A DNA stretch of 64,000 nucleotides from an uncultured Bacteroides sp. (GTDB taxonomy: Bacteria > Bacteroidota > Bacteroidia > Bacteroidales > Bacteroidaceae): contig USCT01000005.1 of assembly GCA_900553185.1 (NCBI GenBank), forward strand, positions 1 to 64,000, read 5' to 3'. Both the position numbers and the translations under genes were made by a program. Below, piece after piece: positions 1 through 9,466 of the stretch. The notes below the pieces were generated by a model that searched no databases, was not told where the DNA came from, and saw only the letters and a program-made list of their open reading frames with translations. Position 1 is the stretch's first letter. Each line of letters opens with the position of its first letter.

Positions 1-1922
1 GACTGAAGAAAGAAGATGTATTGTTTATCGGAGGTTCGGACGAACACGGAGTACCTATCACGATTCGTGCAAAGAAAGAAGGAGTCACTCCGCAGGATGT
101 AGTAGACCGTTACCACTATCTGATCAAGAAATCGTTCGAAGAATTCGGCGTTTCGTTCGATGTATACAGCCGCACCACTTCGAAGACGCATCATGAGCTG
201 GCTTCAGATTTCTTTAAGACGCTATACAACAAAGGAGAGTTTATCGAAAAAACATCCGAACAATATTACGACGAAGAAGCGAAAACATTCCTCGCCGACC
301 GCTACATCACCGGTGAGTGTCCTCACTGCCATTCGGAAGGTGCCTATGGCGACCAATGCGAGAAATGCGGAACCTCCCTGTCGCCCACCGATCTGATCAA
401 CCCGAAAAGCGCCATCAGCGGCAGCAAACCTGTGATGAAGGAGACCAAGCACTGGTATCTTCCCCTCGACAAACACGAAGGATGGTTGCGCCAATGGATT
501 CTGGAAGACCACAAGGAATGGCGCCCCAACGTATACGGACAGTGCAAGAGCTGGCTCGACATGGGATTGCAGCCGCGTGCCGTCAGCCGTGACCTCGACT
601 GGGGTATCCCTGTGCCCGTAGAAGGTGCGGAAGGAAAGGTGCTGTACGTGTGGTTCGATGCTCCTATCGGATACATTTCCAATACCAAGGAATTGCTTCC
701 CGACAGTTGGGAGACATGGTGGAAAGACCCCGAAACGCGTCTGCTCCACTTCATCGGAAAGGACAATATCGTATTCCACTGCATCGTATTCCCGGCCATG
801 CTGAAGGCAGAAGGAAGCTACATCCTGCCGGACAACGTACCGGCCAACGAATTTCTGAACCTGGAAGGCGACAAGATTTCAACCTCACGCAACTGGGCCG
901 TATGGCTGCACGAATACCTGCAGGATTTCCCCGGCAAACAGGACGTACTGCGTTATGTACTGACCGCCAACGCTCCGGAAACCAAGGACAATGACTTCAC
1001 CTGGAAAGACTTCCAGGCACGCAACAACAACGAACTGGTAGCCGTGTACGGTAACTTCGTAAACCGTGCCCTGGTACTGACCCAGAAATATTTCGACGGC
1101 AAGGTACCGGCCTGCGGCGAACTGACCGACTATGACAAGGAAACCCTGAAGGAATTTGCCGACGTAAAAGCCGAAGTAGAAAAGCTGCTGGACGTATTCA
1201 AGTTCCGCGACGCACAGAAAGAAGCCATGAACCTGGCCCGCATCGGAAACAAATACCTGGCAGATACCGAACCGTGGAAACTGGCCAAAACCGACATGAA
1301 CCGCGTGGCTACGATTCTGAACATCGCCCTCCAGTTGGTTGCCAATCTGGCCATCGTTTTCGAACCGTTCCTGCCGTTCAGCTCCGAAAAACTGCGCCAC
1401 ATGCTGAACATGGAATCCTTCGAATGGGAACAACTGGGACGTACCGACCTGCTGGAAGAAGGACACCAGTTGAACAAACCGGAACTTCTGTTCGAAAAGA
1501 TTGACGATGAAGTGATCCAGGCGCAGGTAGACAAACTGCTGGCAACCAAGAAGGCCAACGAAGCAGCCAACTACAAGGCCAATCCGATTAAACCGACCGT
1601 TTCTATCGAAGACTTCGACAAACTGGACATCCGGGTAGGAACCATCCTGGAATGCGAAAACGTACCGAAGATGAAAAAACTGCTGAAGTTCAAGATTGCC
1701 GACGGGCTGGAAAACCGTACCATCGTAAGCGGTATCGCACAGCACTACAAACCGGAAGAACTGGTGGGCAAACAGGTACTGTTCATCGCCAACCTGGCTC
1801 CGCGTCAGTTCAAGAACGGACTGGTAAGCGAAGGAATGATCCTGAGTGCCGAAAACTTCGACGGCTCACTGGCTGTCACTTCCGTATTGAGTGAAGTAAA
1901 ACCCGGAAGCGAAGTCAAGTAA
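1..1922 (+). CDS. metG: Methionyl-tRNA synthetase, 5' end cut by window edge
   Basis: Charges tRNA-Met with methionine in the cytoplasm; class I aminoacyl-tRNA synthetase. The open frame runs to the first base, so about 40 N-terminal residues, including the HIGH motif, lie outside the window. Visible are the GSDEHG segment of the Rossmann fold, a zinc knuckle (CPHC then CEKC, about residues 100-120), the KMSKS-type loop as KISTS, the anticodon-binding helical domain, and a C-terminal tRNA-binding (EMAPII/Arc1p-like) domain over the last 100 residues starting near DKLDIRVG. The internal TTG at 21 is not a real start. The visible length of about 640 residues fits the dimeric long form of MetRS. 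Confidence 0.97.
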   Translation, partial: LKKEDVLFIGGSDEHGVPITIRAKKEGVTPQDVVDRYHYLIKKSFEEFGVSFDVYSRTTSKTHHELASDFFKTLYNKGEFIEKTSEQYYDEEAKTFLADRYITGECPHCHSEGAYGDQCEKCGTSLSPTDLINPKSAISGSKPVMKETKHWYLPLDKHEGWLRQWILEDHKEWRPNVYGQCKSWLDMGLQPRAVSRDLDWGIPVPVEGAEGKVLYVWFDAPIGYISNTKELLPDSWETWWKDPETRLLHFIGKDNIVFHCIVFPAMLKAEGSYILPDNVPANEFLNLEGDKISTSRNWAVWLHEYLQDFPGKQDVLRYVLTANAPETKDNDFTWKDFQARNNNELVAVYGNFVNRALVLTQKYFDGKVPACGELTDYDKETLKEFADVKAEVEKLLDVFKFRDAQKEAMNLARIGNKYLADTEPWKLAKTDMNRVATILNIALQLVANLAIVFEPFLPFSSEKLRHMLNMESFEWEQLGRTDLLEEGHQLNKPELLFEKIDDEVIQAQVDKLLATKKANEAANYKANPIKPTVSIEDFDKLDIRVGTILECENVPKMKKLLKFKIADGLENRTIVSGIAQHYKPEELVGKQVLFIANLAPRQFKNGLVSEGMILSAENFDGSLAVTSVLSEVKPGSEVK

Positions 1923-1945
1923 TTCATTACCGACATACATTTGTT

Positions 1946-2015
1946 CGCAGAGACGCAAAGACACAGAAACAGGTTTCCCGGCAGGGAAACCGATTCTGTC
2001 CTCTGTGTCTCTGTG
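1946..2015. repeat. Long imperfect inverted repeat between metG and the flippase gene
   Basis: Left arm 1946-1979 (CGCAGAGACGCAAAGACACA then CAGGTTTCCC) pairs with right arm 1984-2015 (GGGAAACC then CTCTGTGTCTCTGTG) around a few-base loop. The apical GGTTTCCC/GGGAAACC part is perfect and the outer arms carry mismatches. It can end metG transcription. The CGCAGAGACGCA-type arm resembles a short intergenic repeat common in Bacteroidales genomes, which is recollection and not tested here. Confidence 0.6.
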
Positions 2016-2032
2016 TTTTATATCCCGATTCT

Positions 2033-3472
2033 ATGGCAGAGCAATCACTGAAAGACAAAACAGCAAAAGGACTTTTATGGGGAGGAATCAGCAACGGCGT
2101 CCAGCAGCTGCTGAACCTGGTGTTCGGAATCTTTCTGGCACGTATACTGACACCGGCCGACTACGGCATGGTAGGTATGCTGGCCATCTTTACCGCCATT
2201 GCGGGAACCTTGCAGGACAGTGGATTTACAACGGCCCTGGCCAATAAAAAAGAAGTCGGTCACCGCGACTACAACGCTGTCTTCTGGTTCAGTTTCCTGA
2301 CCGGAATCTCACTCTACATTCTTCTGTTTTTCGCCTCACCGCTCATCGCAGCCTACTACCACCAGCCGGACCTGGTTCCGCTGGCACGGTTCACCTTTCT
2401 GGGATTCGTGATTTCCAGCAGCGCAACGGCACACAGCGCCTACCTGTTTCGCAACCTGATGGTCAAACAAAAGGCCATTGCCCAGATACCTGCACTGATT
2501 CTGTCGGGAACGACCGGTATCATCATGGCATGCAACGGCATGTCGTACTGGGGCATAGCTACACAAAGCCTGGTGTATATCGCCGTCATCAACCTCAGTT
2601 TCTGGTATTTCTCGCCGTGGCGTCCTACTTTCCACCTGGACTTCCGCCCGCTGAAGGAAATGTTCGGCTTCAGCAGCAAGGTTCTGCTGACCAATATTTT
2701 CATTCAGGCCAACAACAACATTTTCTCAGCCATCATCGGCCGGCTCTTTCAGCCCAAGGATGTAGGATTCTACACCCAGGCCAACAAGTGGAACACCATG
2801 GGCGCCTCACTGATTAGCGGCACCATCAACAGTGTAGCCCAACCGGTTCTGGCACAGATTACAGACGACACAAACCGGCAACAGGTCGTTTTCCGTAAAA
2901 TGCTTCGCTTTACTTCCTACCTGGCTTTTCCGGCCATGTTCGGACTGGCACTCATCGCACCGGAATTCATCCACCTGGCCATCAAGGATAAATGGATGCC
3001 TTGTGTACCCATCCTGCAGACCCTCTGCATCTGGGGAGCCTTCCTGCCCATCACTACGCTCTGCTCCAACCTGGTCATCAGTCAGGGAAAATCAAACATC
3101 TACATGTGGAATACCATTGCCGTAGGAATCCTGCAGGTACTGGCTGTCCTGCTCGTCTATCGCTTCGGCATTTACTACATGATTCTCATGTACACCTGCA
3201 TCAATATCGGCTGGCTGTTTGTGTGGTATTACTTCGTGCGACGGGAAATCGGACTCCGTTTCATCGACGCCGTGAAAGACATTGCACCCTTTGCGGGATC
3301 CGCCCTTGTCACCATGGGCCTTACCGAACTGGCTACACATTCCATCACATCGGAATGGCTTCTGATGATTGCCAAGATCGTCGTGGCCGCCCTGATTTAC
3401 CTGTTCATCATGTGGGTATCCCGGTCACAGATCCAGCGGGAAACCCTCCGGTACTTACTCAAAAGGAAATAA
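2033..3472 (+). CDS. Wzx-type polysaccharide flippase (MOP superfamily)
   Basis: Predicted inner-membrane exporter that flips undecaprenyl-linked glycan units for surface polysaccharide assembly. The 479-residue protein opens with a short basic segment (LKDKTAKGLLWGG) and then about 12-14 hydrophobic spans, typical of the polysaccharide biosynthesis MOP family. The fold and the GVQQLLNLVFGIFLAR helix are family-like. It is the first gene of a same-strand run of glycosyltransferases; the next start is 2 bp after its stop. No Wzy polymerase is visible in this cluster, so the glycan could be finished by genes elsewhere. The substrate cannot be read from sequence. Confidence 0.88.
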   Translation: MAEQSLKDKTAKGLLWGGISNGVQQLLNLVFGIFLARILTPADYGMVGMLAIFTAIAGTLQDSGFTTALANKKEVGHRDYNAVFWFSFLTGISLYILLFFASPLIAAYYHQPDLVPLARFTFLGFVISSSATAHSAYLFRNLMVKQKAIAQIPALILSGTTGIIMACNGMSYWGIATQSLVYIAVINLSFWYFSPWRPTFHLDFRPLKEMFGFSSKVLLTNIFIQANNNIFSAIIGRLFQPKDVGFYTQANKWNTMGASLISGTINSVAQPVLAQITDDTNRQQVVFRKMLRFTSYLAFPAMFGLALIAPEFIHLAIKDKWMPCVPILQTLCIWGAFLPITTLCSNLVISQGKSNIYMWNTIAVGILQVLAVLLVYRFGIYYMILMYTCINIGWLFVWYYFVRREIGLRFIDAVKDIAPFAGSALVTMGLTELATHSITSEWLLMIAKIVVAALIYLFIMWVSRSQIQRETLRYLLKRK

Positions 3473-3474
3473 CC

Positions 3475-4416
3475 ATGATTAGTGTCATCATACCCTTATA
3501 TAATGGAGCTGCCTATATCGGACGAAGCATCCGCTCGGTTCTGAACCAGACCTTTCAGGACTTCGAAATTGTGGTGGTAGACGACGGGTCTACCGATGAC
3601 GGGCCGCAACGGGCTGCCAGTTTCGGCCTGCCGTGCATCCGGATTGTCCGGCAAGCCAACGGAGGCGTATCGGCCGCAAGAAATACCGGAATCCGCGAAG
3701 CCCGGTACGGACTGATTGCCTTTCTGGACGCAGACGACGAATGGCTGCCCGATCACCTGGAAACCATCGTCAGGCTTTATCATACTTATCCGCAATGTGG
3801 CGTATTCGGAACTTCCTATTATTTCCAACGGGGAAACGAACAGCCAAGACTGCCGCTGGTACCAGACAAGTTTCACTTTACAGGCGACGAGGGAATACTC
3901 GACAATTACTACGAACTGGCTTCCGGTACGGATTTCCCGATGCAGACCAGCGCGTATGCCGTCAGAAAAGAAACCATACTGTCCATCGGTGGTTTTCCGG
4001 CAGGCATTCCTTCCGGCGAAGACATACTGACCCTGGCCCGCCTGCAGGCCGTATGCGAATTTGCCTATTGCCGGAAACCCAGCTCCATCTATTACCTGAC
4101 TACCGGAAACAACAAGAGTCACCGTCCTATTCTGAAAAAAGATCCGCTGGACGCCATGTTCGATGCACTCTACCGGCAGGCAAGCCGGAAACAAGGCATC
4201 CGGCTGTTCCTGTCTTCCTGGCACAAACGACGCATGTCGGGGGCCATACTGGCCCATAAATATGGACTGGGAATGCGTGAATTCTGGAAAGCTTTTTGTA
4301 TCTTGCCCTTCCAAAAGAAACTGTATACCTCGTTGCTGGTTACCCTGTTTGCCAGCGTAACGGGCATGAGCCTGTACGAAATAAACAAACGCCTGAAACA
4401 AGGAAACGGGCACTAA
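3475..4416 (+). CDS. Family 2 glycosyltransferase
   Basis: GT-A fold sugar transferase, 313 residues. MISVIIPLYNGAAYIGRSIR at the N-terminus is the classic GT2 nucleotide-binding start, followed by VVVDDGSTDD and, near residue 85, the metal-binding FLDADDEW segment; a GEDILTL motif near residue 180 matches the catalytic ED region. The ATG at 3475 is chosen because the protein homology begins exactly there and it sits 2 bp behind the flippase stop; the longer open frame from 2992 reads antisense-like residues through the flippase gene. Donor and acceptor sugars are unknown. Confidence 0.92.
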   Translation: MISVIIPLYNGAAYIGRSIRSVLNQTFQDFEIVVVDDGSTDDGPQRAASFGLPCIRIVRQANGGVSAARNTGIREARYGLIAFLDADDEWLPDHLETIVRLYHTYPQCGVFGTSYYFQRGNEQPRLPLVPDKFHFTGDEGILDNYYELASGTDFPMQTSAYAVRKETILSIGGFPAGIPSGEDILTLARLQAVCEFAYCRKPSSIYYLTTGNNKSHRPILKKDPLDAMFDALYRQASRKQGIRLFLSSWHKRRMSGAILAHKYGLGMREFWKAFCILPFQKKLYTSLLVTLFASVTGMSLYEINKRLKQGNGH

Positions 4417-4429
4417 ACAATAGAACGAC

Positions 4430-5434
4430 ATGAAACAGCCGGTCAATTACATCACTACCTGGTTTTACAGGGAATCAAAAGAAGAAGCAAGCTTTTATCC
4501 CCAACTGGGACAAAAAGGAAATTCCTCACTTGTACACTCCATTTACATGCAGATACAGGTTCCCTTTTTCGTAACCTTCAAACATTACAACCCGGATGCC
4601 CGGTACATCTTCTTCACCAACCTGACCGCACAGGACCTGCCCGACTACCTCACCCGGCTGTTCCGGCAACTGGAAGTGGAAGTTATCAGCCTGCCGTACA
4701 CCTGCAAGCCACCCAAAGACTGGTACCCTGCCTGGCAGAATCAGTTTTATCTGTACGACATTCTGAAGTACATGGGAAAACGGATGGAAGACGGAGACAC
4801 CCTGCTGGTGAGCGACGCCGACTGCCTGTGTCATACCTCGCTGAACACACTGTTCGAAGCGGTCCGGAACGAAGGAAGTGCGCTGTATGAATTCATCACC
4901 GACCGGAAACAGACCATCAACGGTATTACACTGCCACAGATGGAAGAAATATACCGGGCCTGCTACGAAACGGAAGCAACCAGCCCGATTACCTATTATG
5001 GGGGCGAATTCGTGGCCTTCCGGAAAGACATAGTCGACCGGCTGAACACGGCCTTCCCTGAATTATGGACTTTCAACCTGCAGTATGGACAACAACATCC
5101 GTTCAAGCTGAACGAAGAAGCACACCTGCTGAGTCTGCTGGCCGAACACCTGCATATCCGGAACGCAACCGCCAACCGGTATGTGAAACGTTTATGGACA
5201 ACTCCGCACTTCAACAACGTACAACCGGGCGACGAAAACCTTCCCGTATGGCACCTGCCATACGAAAAGAAACGCGGCCTGTACTACCTGTACAAACAGA
5301 TAGGAAGTACCTGCAGTCTGACAGACGAATCCGCATTCTGGAAAAAAGCCGGCTACTATACCGGCATTCCGCACGTCAGCCTGAGAAAGCGGCTGAAAGA
5401 CCGGATTACCACCTTATGGATGAAATTCAAATAA
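4430..5434 (+). CDS. Uncharacterised protein, possibly a GT-A-like glycosyltransferase
   Basis: 334 residues with no family I recognise for certain. Seen in it: an N-terminal strand-like segment YITTWFYRES, a KHYNPDARYIFFTNL region typical of nucleotide-sugar enzymes, and LLVSDADCLCH near residue 125, which looks like a DxD metal site. A later GGEFVAFRKDIV resembles the acceptor loop of GT8-like enzymes. There is no signal peptide or membrane span. It starts 13 bp after the preceding GT2 and is followed by more glycosyltransferases, so a sugar transfer role in the same glycan is the simplest reading, but this is inference. Confidence 0.6.
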   Translation: MKQPVNYITTWFYRESKEEASFYPQLGQKGNSSLVHSIYMQIQVPFFVTFKHYNPDARYIFFTNLTAQDLPDYLTRLFRQLEVEVISLPYTCKPPKDWYPAWQNQFYLYDILKYMGKRMEDGDTLLVSDADCLCHTSLNTLFEAVRNEGSALYEFITDRKQTINGITLPQMEEIYRACYETEATSPITYYGGEFVAFRKDIVDRLNTAFPELWTFNLQYGQQHPFKLNEEAHLLSLLAEHLHIRNATANRYVKRLWTTPHFNNVQPGDENLPVWHLPYEKKRGLYYLYKQIGSTCSLTDESAFWKKAGYYTGIPHVSLRKRLKDRITTLWMKFK

Positions 5435-5456
5435 AATTTAGCGCATCACAACAACC

Positions 5457-6356
5457 ATGATGAAAGTACTGACAATCATCGTTTCTTATAACTTCGAGCC
5501 ATGGATAGACCGGTGTCTGGGCAGCCTGAAGGCTTCTACCCTGCCCACCGATGTCATTGTCATCGACAACGGATCAAGCGACCGTACCGTCGACATCATC
5601 CGGAACAGCTATCCGGGCATACGACTGATAACGAACCATGCCAACCTGGGATTCGGCAAGGCCAACAACATAGGTATGCAAATAGCCCTGAAAGAAGGCT
5701 ATGACGCCGTCTTTCTGCTCAATCAGGACGCATGGATCGGTCAAGATACCCTCGAAGCACTAGCCAGACAGTCACAACTGCATCCGGAATTCGGAATTCT
5801 GTCGCCCGTACATCTGAACGGAAGCGGAAAAGAACTGGAAAAAGGATTTGCCTCATACACCCGGATAAACACCCGGCAAGAACTTCCGGCCGGCGATGAA
5901 CCGGTGGCATGTACATTTATCAACGCCGCATTCTGGTTTATTCCAGTCAGCACCTTGCGGACAGTCGGAGGATTCTCACCCCTATTCTATCATTACGGCG
6001 AAGACAAGGACTACGCAAACCGGATCCATTTCCATCGCTTCCAGATCGGGTATCTGCCATCAGTATCCGGTTGCCACGACCGGGAGTTCCGGAAGGTTTC
6101 TCTGGAAGGCTTTCTCCGAGCCGAACGTGTCTACCTGCTCTCGGAATACGCCAACATCAACTACAACTTTCTGCGGGCCTTTGCCTACGGAGTCCTGGCC
6201 GGAGGGAAAAAACTGGCTACGGCACTGTTGAAAGGAAACTGGACACATGCCAAAGGATATGTCCGGATATGCCTCTGTCTGATCGGTCAGAGTGCCGCCG
6301 TGTACCGTACACGCCAACAGACCAAACAAACATTTCACAACTATCTTGAATCATGA
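5457..6356 (+). CDS. Family 2 glycosyltransferase, rhamnosyltransferase-like
   Basis: 299 residues. KVLTIIVSYNFEPWIDRC, VIVIDNGSSD, and NLGFGKANNIGM form the standard N-terminal GT2 core; LLNQDAW is the DxD-equivalent site and GEDKDYANRI the catalytic region. This NQDAW/NLGFG style is typical of the WbbL/RfbN rhamnosyltransferase-like branch, but donor specificity is not proven. The two adjacent ATG codons (5457, 5460) are both usable. Its last four bases overlap the next start in an ATGA arrangement, suggesting coupled translation. Confidence 0.9.
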   Translation: MMKVLTIIVSYNFEPWIDRCLGSLKASTLPTDVIVIDNGSSDRTVDIIRNSYPGIRLITNHANLGFGKANNIGMQIALKEGYDAVFLLNQDAWIGQDTLEALARQSQLHPEFGILSPVHLNGSGKELEKGFASYTRINTRQELPAGDEPVACTFINAAFWFIPVSTLRTVGGFSPLFYHYGEDKDYANRIHFHRFQIGYLPSVSGCHDREFRKVSLEGFLRAERVYLLSEYANINYNFLRAFAYGVLAGGKKLATALLKGNWTHAKGYVRICLCLIGQSAAVYRTRQQTKQTFHNYLES

Positions 6357-7264
6357 TTTACGCACCCATTCTTTTATTTGTCTATAACCGGCCCGAACAT
6401 ACCCGACGGCTGATAACTTCGCTGCAGGCCAACCGGCAGGCAGCCCAGAGTCACCTGATTGTCTACGCCGACCAGGCCCGGAACGAGGAAGACCGACCGA
6501 AAGTAGAAGAAGTAAGACAATACATTCACTCCCTGCAGGGATTCGGAAGCGTCGAACTGGTGGAACGAAACGAAAACTGGGGACTGGCCCGCAACGTCAT
6601 CGATGGTGTAACCACCCAGCTCATGCGCTATGACCGCATCATCGTGCTGGAAGATGATCTGGTAGTGGCCCCCTATTTCCTGCAATTCATGAACGAAGCA
6701 CTCGAAACATATAAAGACGAAGAACGGATAGGACACATCCAGGCCTGCGACTTTACACAAGATTCTTCACTTCCGGATACGTTTCTGATAAAATGGACCG
6801 GAAGCTGGGGCTGGGCTACCTGGGCACGTGCCTGGAAGCATTTCAATCCGAATGGACAGCAACTGCTGGAACAACTGGAACGCAGGAAACTGACACGCAC
6901 CTTCGACTTCAACGGGAACTATCCCTTTACCCGTATGCTCCGCCGCCAGATTGCAGGCCTCAACAACTCCTGGGCCATCCGTTGGAATGCCAGCCTTTTC
7001 CTGGCCGACATACTTTCGCTGAATGTCGGAAAATCACTGGTGCAAAATACCGGATTCGACGGCAGCGGTACCAACTGCGGAGGAGGAGGGCTGTACGACT
7101 CAACACTCTGGATGAAACCGCTTCCCGTCATTCCGATCAGTCCCGTCGCCGAAAATCAGAAAGCCCGGCACGCTTTCGAACGTTATTATCACCGGACCAA
7201 CTGCTTCTGGGCAAAGGCCATCCGGCGCATCAGACGTACCTTACACGGTGACTTCGGAGCCTGA
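6353..7264 (+). CDS. Glycosyltransferase (sugar transferase with DDD-type metal site)
   Basis: 303 residues; begins APILLFVYNRPEHTRR, a hallmark of a Bacteroidales sugar-transferase group related to GNT-I-like GT-A enzymes. ENWGLARN near residue 78 and VLEDDLVVAP near residue 100 supply the nucleotide and metal sites, and GSWGWATWARAW near residue 147 is characteristic of this group. It overlaps the previous gene by 4 bp. The acceptor is unknown. Part of the same transcript, upstream of an internal promoter at 7332. Confidence 0.85.
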   Translation: MIYAPILLFVYNRPEHTRRLITSLQANRQAAQSHLIVYADQARNEEDRPKVEEVRQYIHSLQGFGSVELVERNENWGLARNVIDGVTTQLMRYDRIIVLEDDLVVAPYFLQFMNEALETYKDEERIGHIQACDFTQDSSLPDTFLIKWTGSWGWATWARAWKHFNPNGQQLLEQLERRKLTRTFDFNGNYPFTRMLRRQIAGLNNSWAIRWNASLFLADILSLNVGKSLVQNTGFDGSGTNCGGGGLYDSTLWMKPLPVIPISPVAENQKARHAFERYYHRTNCFWAKAIRRIRRTLHGDFGA

Positions 7265-7331
7265 ACCGATAGTTTTTCAGGAAATAACACAAATCTCACG
7301 GAGTTCGTTTTCCTGCGTTCAGGAAAAAATT

Positions 7332-7339
7332 TACCTTTG
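7332..7339 (+). promoter_or_regulatory. Bacteroidetes -7 box TACCTTTG before the GT4 gene
   Basis: Exact TAnnTTTG match 17 bp upstream of the ATG at 7356. It indicates an internal promoter within the glycan cluster and shows that the longer frame starting at 7248, which would lie upstream of transcription start, is not the coding start. The -33 element is not clear. Confidence 0.6.
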
Positions 7340-7355
7340 CAAAAATTTAGAAAGC

Positions 7356-8618
7356 ATGAGAGTACTGATCATCAATACATCGGAACGAATCGGAGGTGCA
7401 GCCATCGCTGCAAGCCGCCTGACAGAAGCACTGAAAAGCAGCGGAATCAAAGCCAAAATGCTGGTGCGCGACAAGCAGACGGATCACATCAGCGTGGTAG
7501 CTCTGAAGAAATCGTGGCGGAAGATCTGGCAATTCGTGTGGGAACGGGTCATCATCTGGAAAGCCAACCACTTCAAGCGCGAGAACCTCTTTGCTGTCGA
7601 CATAGCCAACACCGGAACCGATGTCACTTCCTTACCGGAATTCCGGCAGGCAGATGTCATCCATCTGCACTGGGTGAACCAGGGAATGCTTTCACTGAAA
7701 AATATCCGGAAAATCGCAGAATCAGGCAAACCCATCGTATGGACCATGCACGACATGTGGCCCATCACCGGAATCTGCCACCATGCCGAGACGTGTACGC
7801 GGTATACCGAACAGTGTCATACCTGCCCGTTGCTTTACAAAGGACACAGAAATGACCTCTCCAGCCGGGTATTCAACAAGAAAAAAGAAATCTACCGCCA
7901 CGCCAACCTGACTTTCATAGCTTGTAGCCGCTGGCTGGAAGGACTGGCACGGCAAAGTGTCCTGACACAGGGACATGTGGTAACAAACATTCCCAATCCG
8001 CTCAATACCAACCTGTTCAGACCACTTGACAAGACACAGGCACGGCAGAAACTTTCCCTGCCTTCCGACAAGAAACTGTTGCTGTTCAGCTCCATGAAGA
8101 CTACCGACAAGCGAAAGGGAATCAGCTACCTGATAGAAGCCTGTCAGCTGCTTCAGAAAAAATATCCGGAATTCGTACATCAGCTGGGAGTAGTGGTAGT
8201 AGGAAAAGCCTCGCAACAAAACGAATCTCTTTTCCCGTTTCCGGTCTACTGCCTGGATTACGTGAAGCAGGAAAAGGAACTGGCAGAAATTTACAACGCC
8301 ATCGACCTGTTTGTCACTCCGTCACTGATGGAAAACCTGCCCAATACCATTGCCGAGGCCATGTCGTGCGGCATTCCCTGTGTGGGATTCAACATCGGCG
8401 GAATTCCTCAGATGATTGACCACCTGCACAACGGTTACGTAGCCCAATACAAATCGGCAGAAGATCTGGCCAACGGCATTTACTGGTCACTGAACGAGAA
8501 CAATTACCGAAGCCTGTGCGAACAGGCACGACGAAAAGCGGAAAGTACATATTCCGAACGGATCGTCGCCATGAAATACATTCAAATCTATAATCAGATA
8601 ACCGGAGAAAATGCATAA
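7356..8618 (+). CDS. Family 4 glycosyltransferase (GT-B fold)
   Basis: 420 residues. The N-terminus MRVLIINTSERIGGAAIAAS is the glycine-rich acceptor domain start of the WcaC/colanic-acid-like GT4 branch. The middle WTMHDMWPITGICHH with a cysteine cluster (CTRYTEQCHTCP) is typical of this branch. The C-terminal donor domain has the KGISYLIEAC helix and the EX7E-type motif in SLMENLPNTIAEAMSCG. Start at 7356 is fixed by homology and by the -7 box at 7332-7339. The 3' end overlaps the next start by 8 bp. Confidence 0.92.
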   Translation: MRVLIINTSERIGGAAIAASRLTEALKSSGIKAKMLVRDKQTDHISVVALKKSWRKIWQFVWERVIIWKANHFKRENLFAVDIANTGTDVTSLPEFRQADVIHLHWVNQGMLSLKNIRKIAESGKPIVWTMHDMWPITGICHHAETCTRYTEQCHTCPLLYKGHRNDLSSRVFNKKKEIYRHANLTFIACSRWLEGLARQSVLTQGHVVTNIPNPLNTNLFRPLDKTQARQKLSLPSDKKLLLFSSMKTTDKRKGISYLIEACQLLQKKYPEFVHQLGVVVVGKASQQNESLFPFPVYCLDYVKQEKELAEIYNAIDLFVTPSLMENLPNTIAEAMSCGIPCVGFNIGGIPQMIDHLHNGYVAQYKSAEDLANGIYWSLNENNYRSLCEQARRKAESTYSERIVAMKYIQIYNQITGENA

Positions 8619-9363
8619 TATACATCATCTGCATCCTAAATTTTCCATCATTACCGTAACTTACAACGCCGGCAATGTACTGGAAGACACGATACAAAGC
8701 GTCATTACACAAACCTACAAGAATGTGGAATACATCATTGTAGACGGAGGCTCGACCGACAGGACCCTGAGCATTGTCGATCATTACCGGACAATGATCC
8801 AGCACGTTGTCAGTGAGCCTGACAAGGGACTGTACGACGCCATGAATAAAGGGATACGTCTGGCTACGGGTGATTACATCTGTTTCCTGAATGCCGGAGA
8901 CGAACTGCACGAAGATGATACCCTGCAACAAATGGTACACTCACTTACCGAAAGCGAACTGCCAGACGTATTGTACGGCGAAACAGCCATCGTAGACGAA
9001 GAAGGCCACTTCCTGCGGATGCGCCGGCTGTCAGCACCCGAACACCTGACCTGGAAAAGCTTCCAGAACGGCATGCTGGTCTGCCACCAGGCTTTTTTTG
9101 CACGCCGTGATCTGGTAGAACCTTACGACCTTCGCTACCGTTTCTCGGCCGATTTCGACTGGTGCATCCGCGTCATGAAGAAAAGCAAGGTACTTCATAA
9201 TACGCATCTGACCCTGATAGATTACCTGAACGAGGGAATGACAACCCGGAACCACAAGGCTTCGCTGAAAGAGCGTTTCCACATCATGTGCAAACATTAC
9301 GGATACATCCCTACTATCTGCCGTCACATCGGATTCGCCATACGTCTGCTTTATAAAAAATAA
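8611..9363 (+). CDS. Family 2 glycosyltransferase, WcaE-like
   Basis: 250 residues, a compact GT2. KFSIITVTYNAGNVLEDTIQ, YIIVDGGSTDRT, the DKGLYDAMNKG signature and FLNAGDE are all characteristic of the WcaE/colanic acid-type branch. It is the last gene of the cluster and is followed directly by a strong hairpin. Overlap of 8 bp with the GT4 gene indicates translational coupling. Donor unknown. Confidence 0.92.
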   Translation: MHNIHHLHPKFSIITVTYNAGNVLEDTIQSVITQTYKNVEYIIVDGGSTDRTLSIVDHYRTMIQHVVSEPDKGLYDAMNKGIRLATGDYICFLNAGDELHEDDTLQQMVHSLTESELPDVLYGETAIVDEEGHFLRMRRLSAPEHLTWKSFQNGMLVCHQAFFARRDLVEPYDLRYRFSADFDWCIRVMKKSKVLHNTHLTLIDYLNEGMTTRNHKASLKERFHIMCKHYGYIPTICRHIGFAIRLLYKK

Positions 9364-9387
9364 ACAAACAGCCACAATAAAATAAAG

Positions 9388-9436
9388 AAATCCGGCCGTT
9401 CCCCGAAAACAATTGACAGGGAACGACCGGATTTTT
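9388..9436. terminator. Bidirectional intrinsic terminator
   Basis: Stem AAATCCGGCCGTTCCC (9388-9403) pairs with GGGAACGACCGGATTT (9419-9434) with one mismatch; T-runs on both sides. It lies between the convergent GT2 gene and the YfhO gene and can serve both. Confidence 0.85.
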
Positions 9437-9466
9437 ATGTAAACAAAAGAATTACCCGCAAATCCG

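Noticed and set aside
885..1745. 286-codon minus-strand frame inside metG
   Set aside because: Antisense shadow of the synthetase; composition Phe/Gln/Val-rich without domains.
1946..2015. Invertible promoter flanked by inverted repeats before the polysaccharide cluster
   Set aside because: The arms are adjacent with only a short loop, leaving no promoter segment to invert, and no recombinase gene is nearby.
2992..3474. N-terminal extension of the GT2 at 3475
   Set aside because: Reads out of frame through the flippase gene; GT2 homology begins at 3475.
7248..7355. N-terminal extension of the GT4 gene
   Set aside because: Lies upstream of the -7 box at 7332 and overlaps the previous gene's end.
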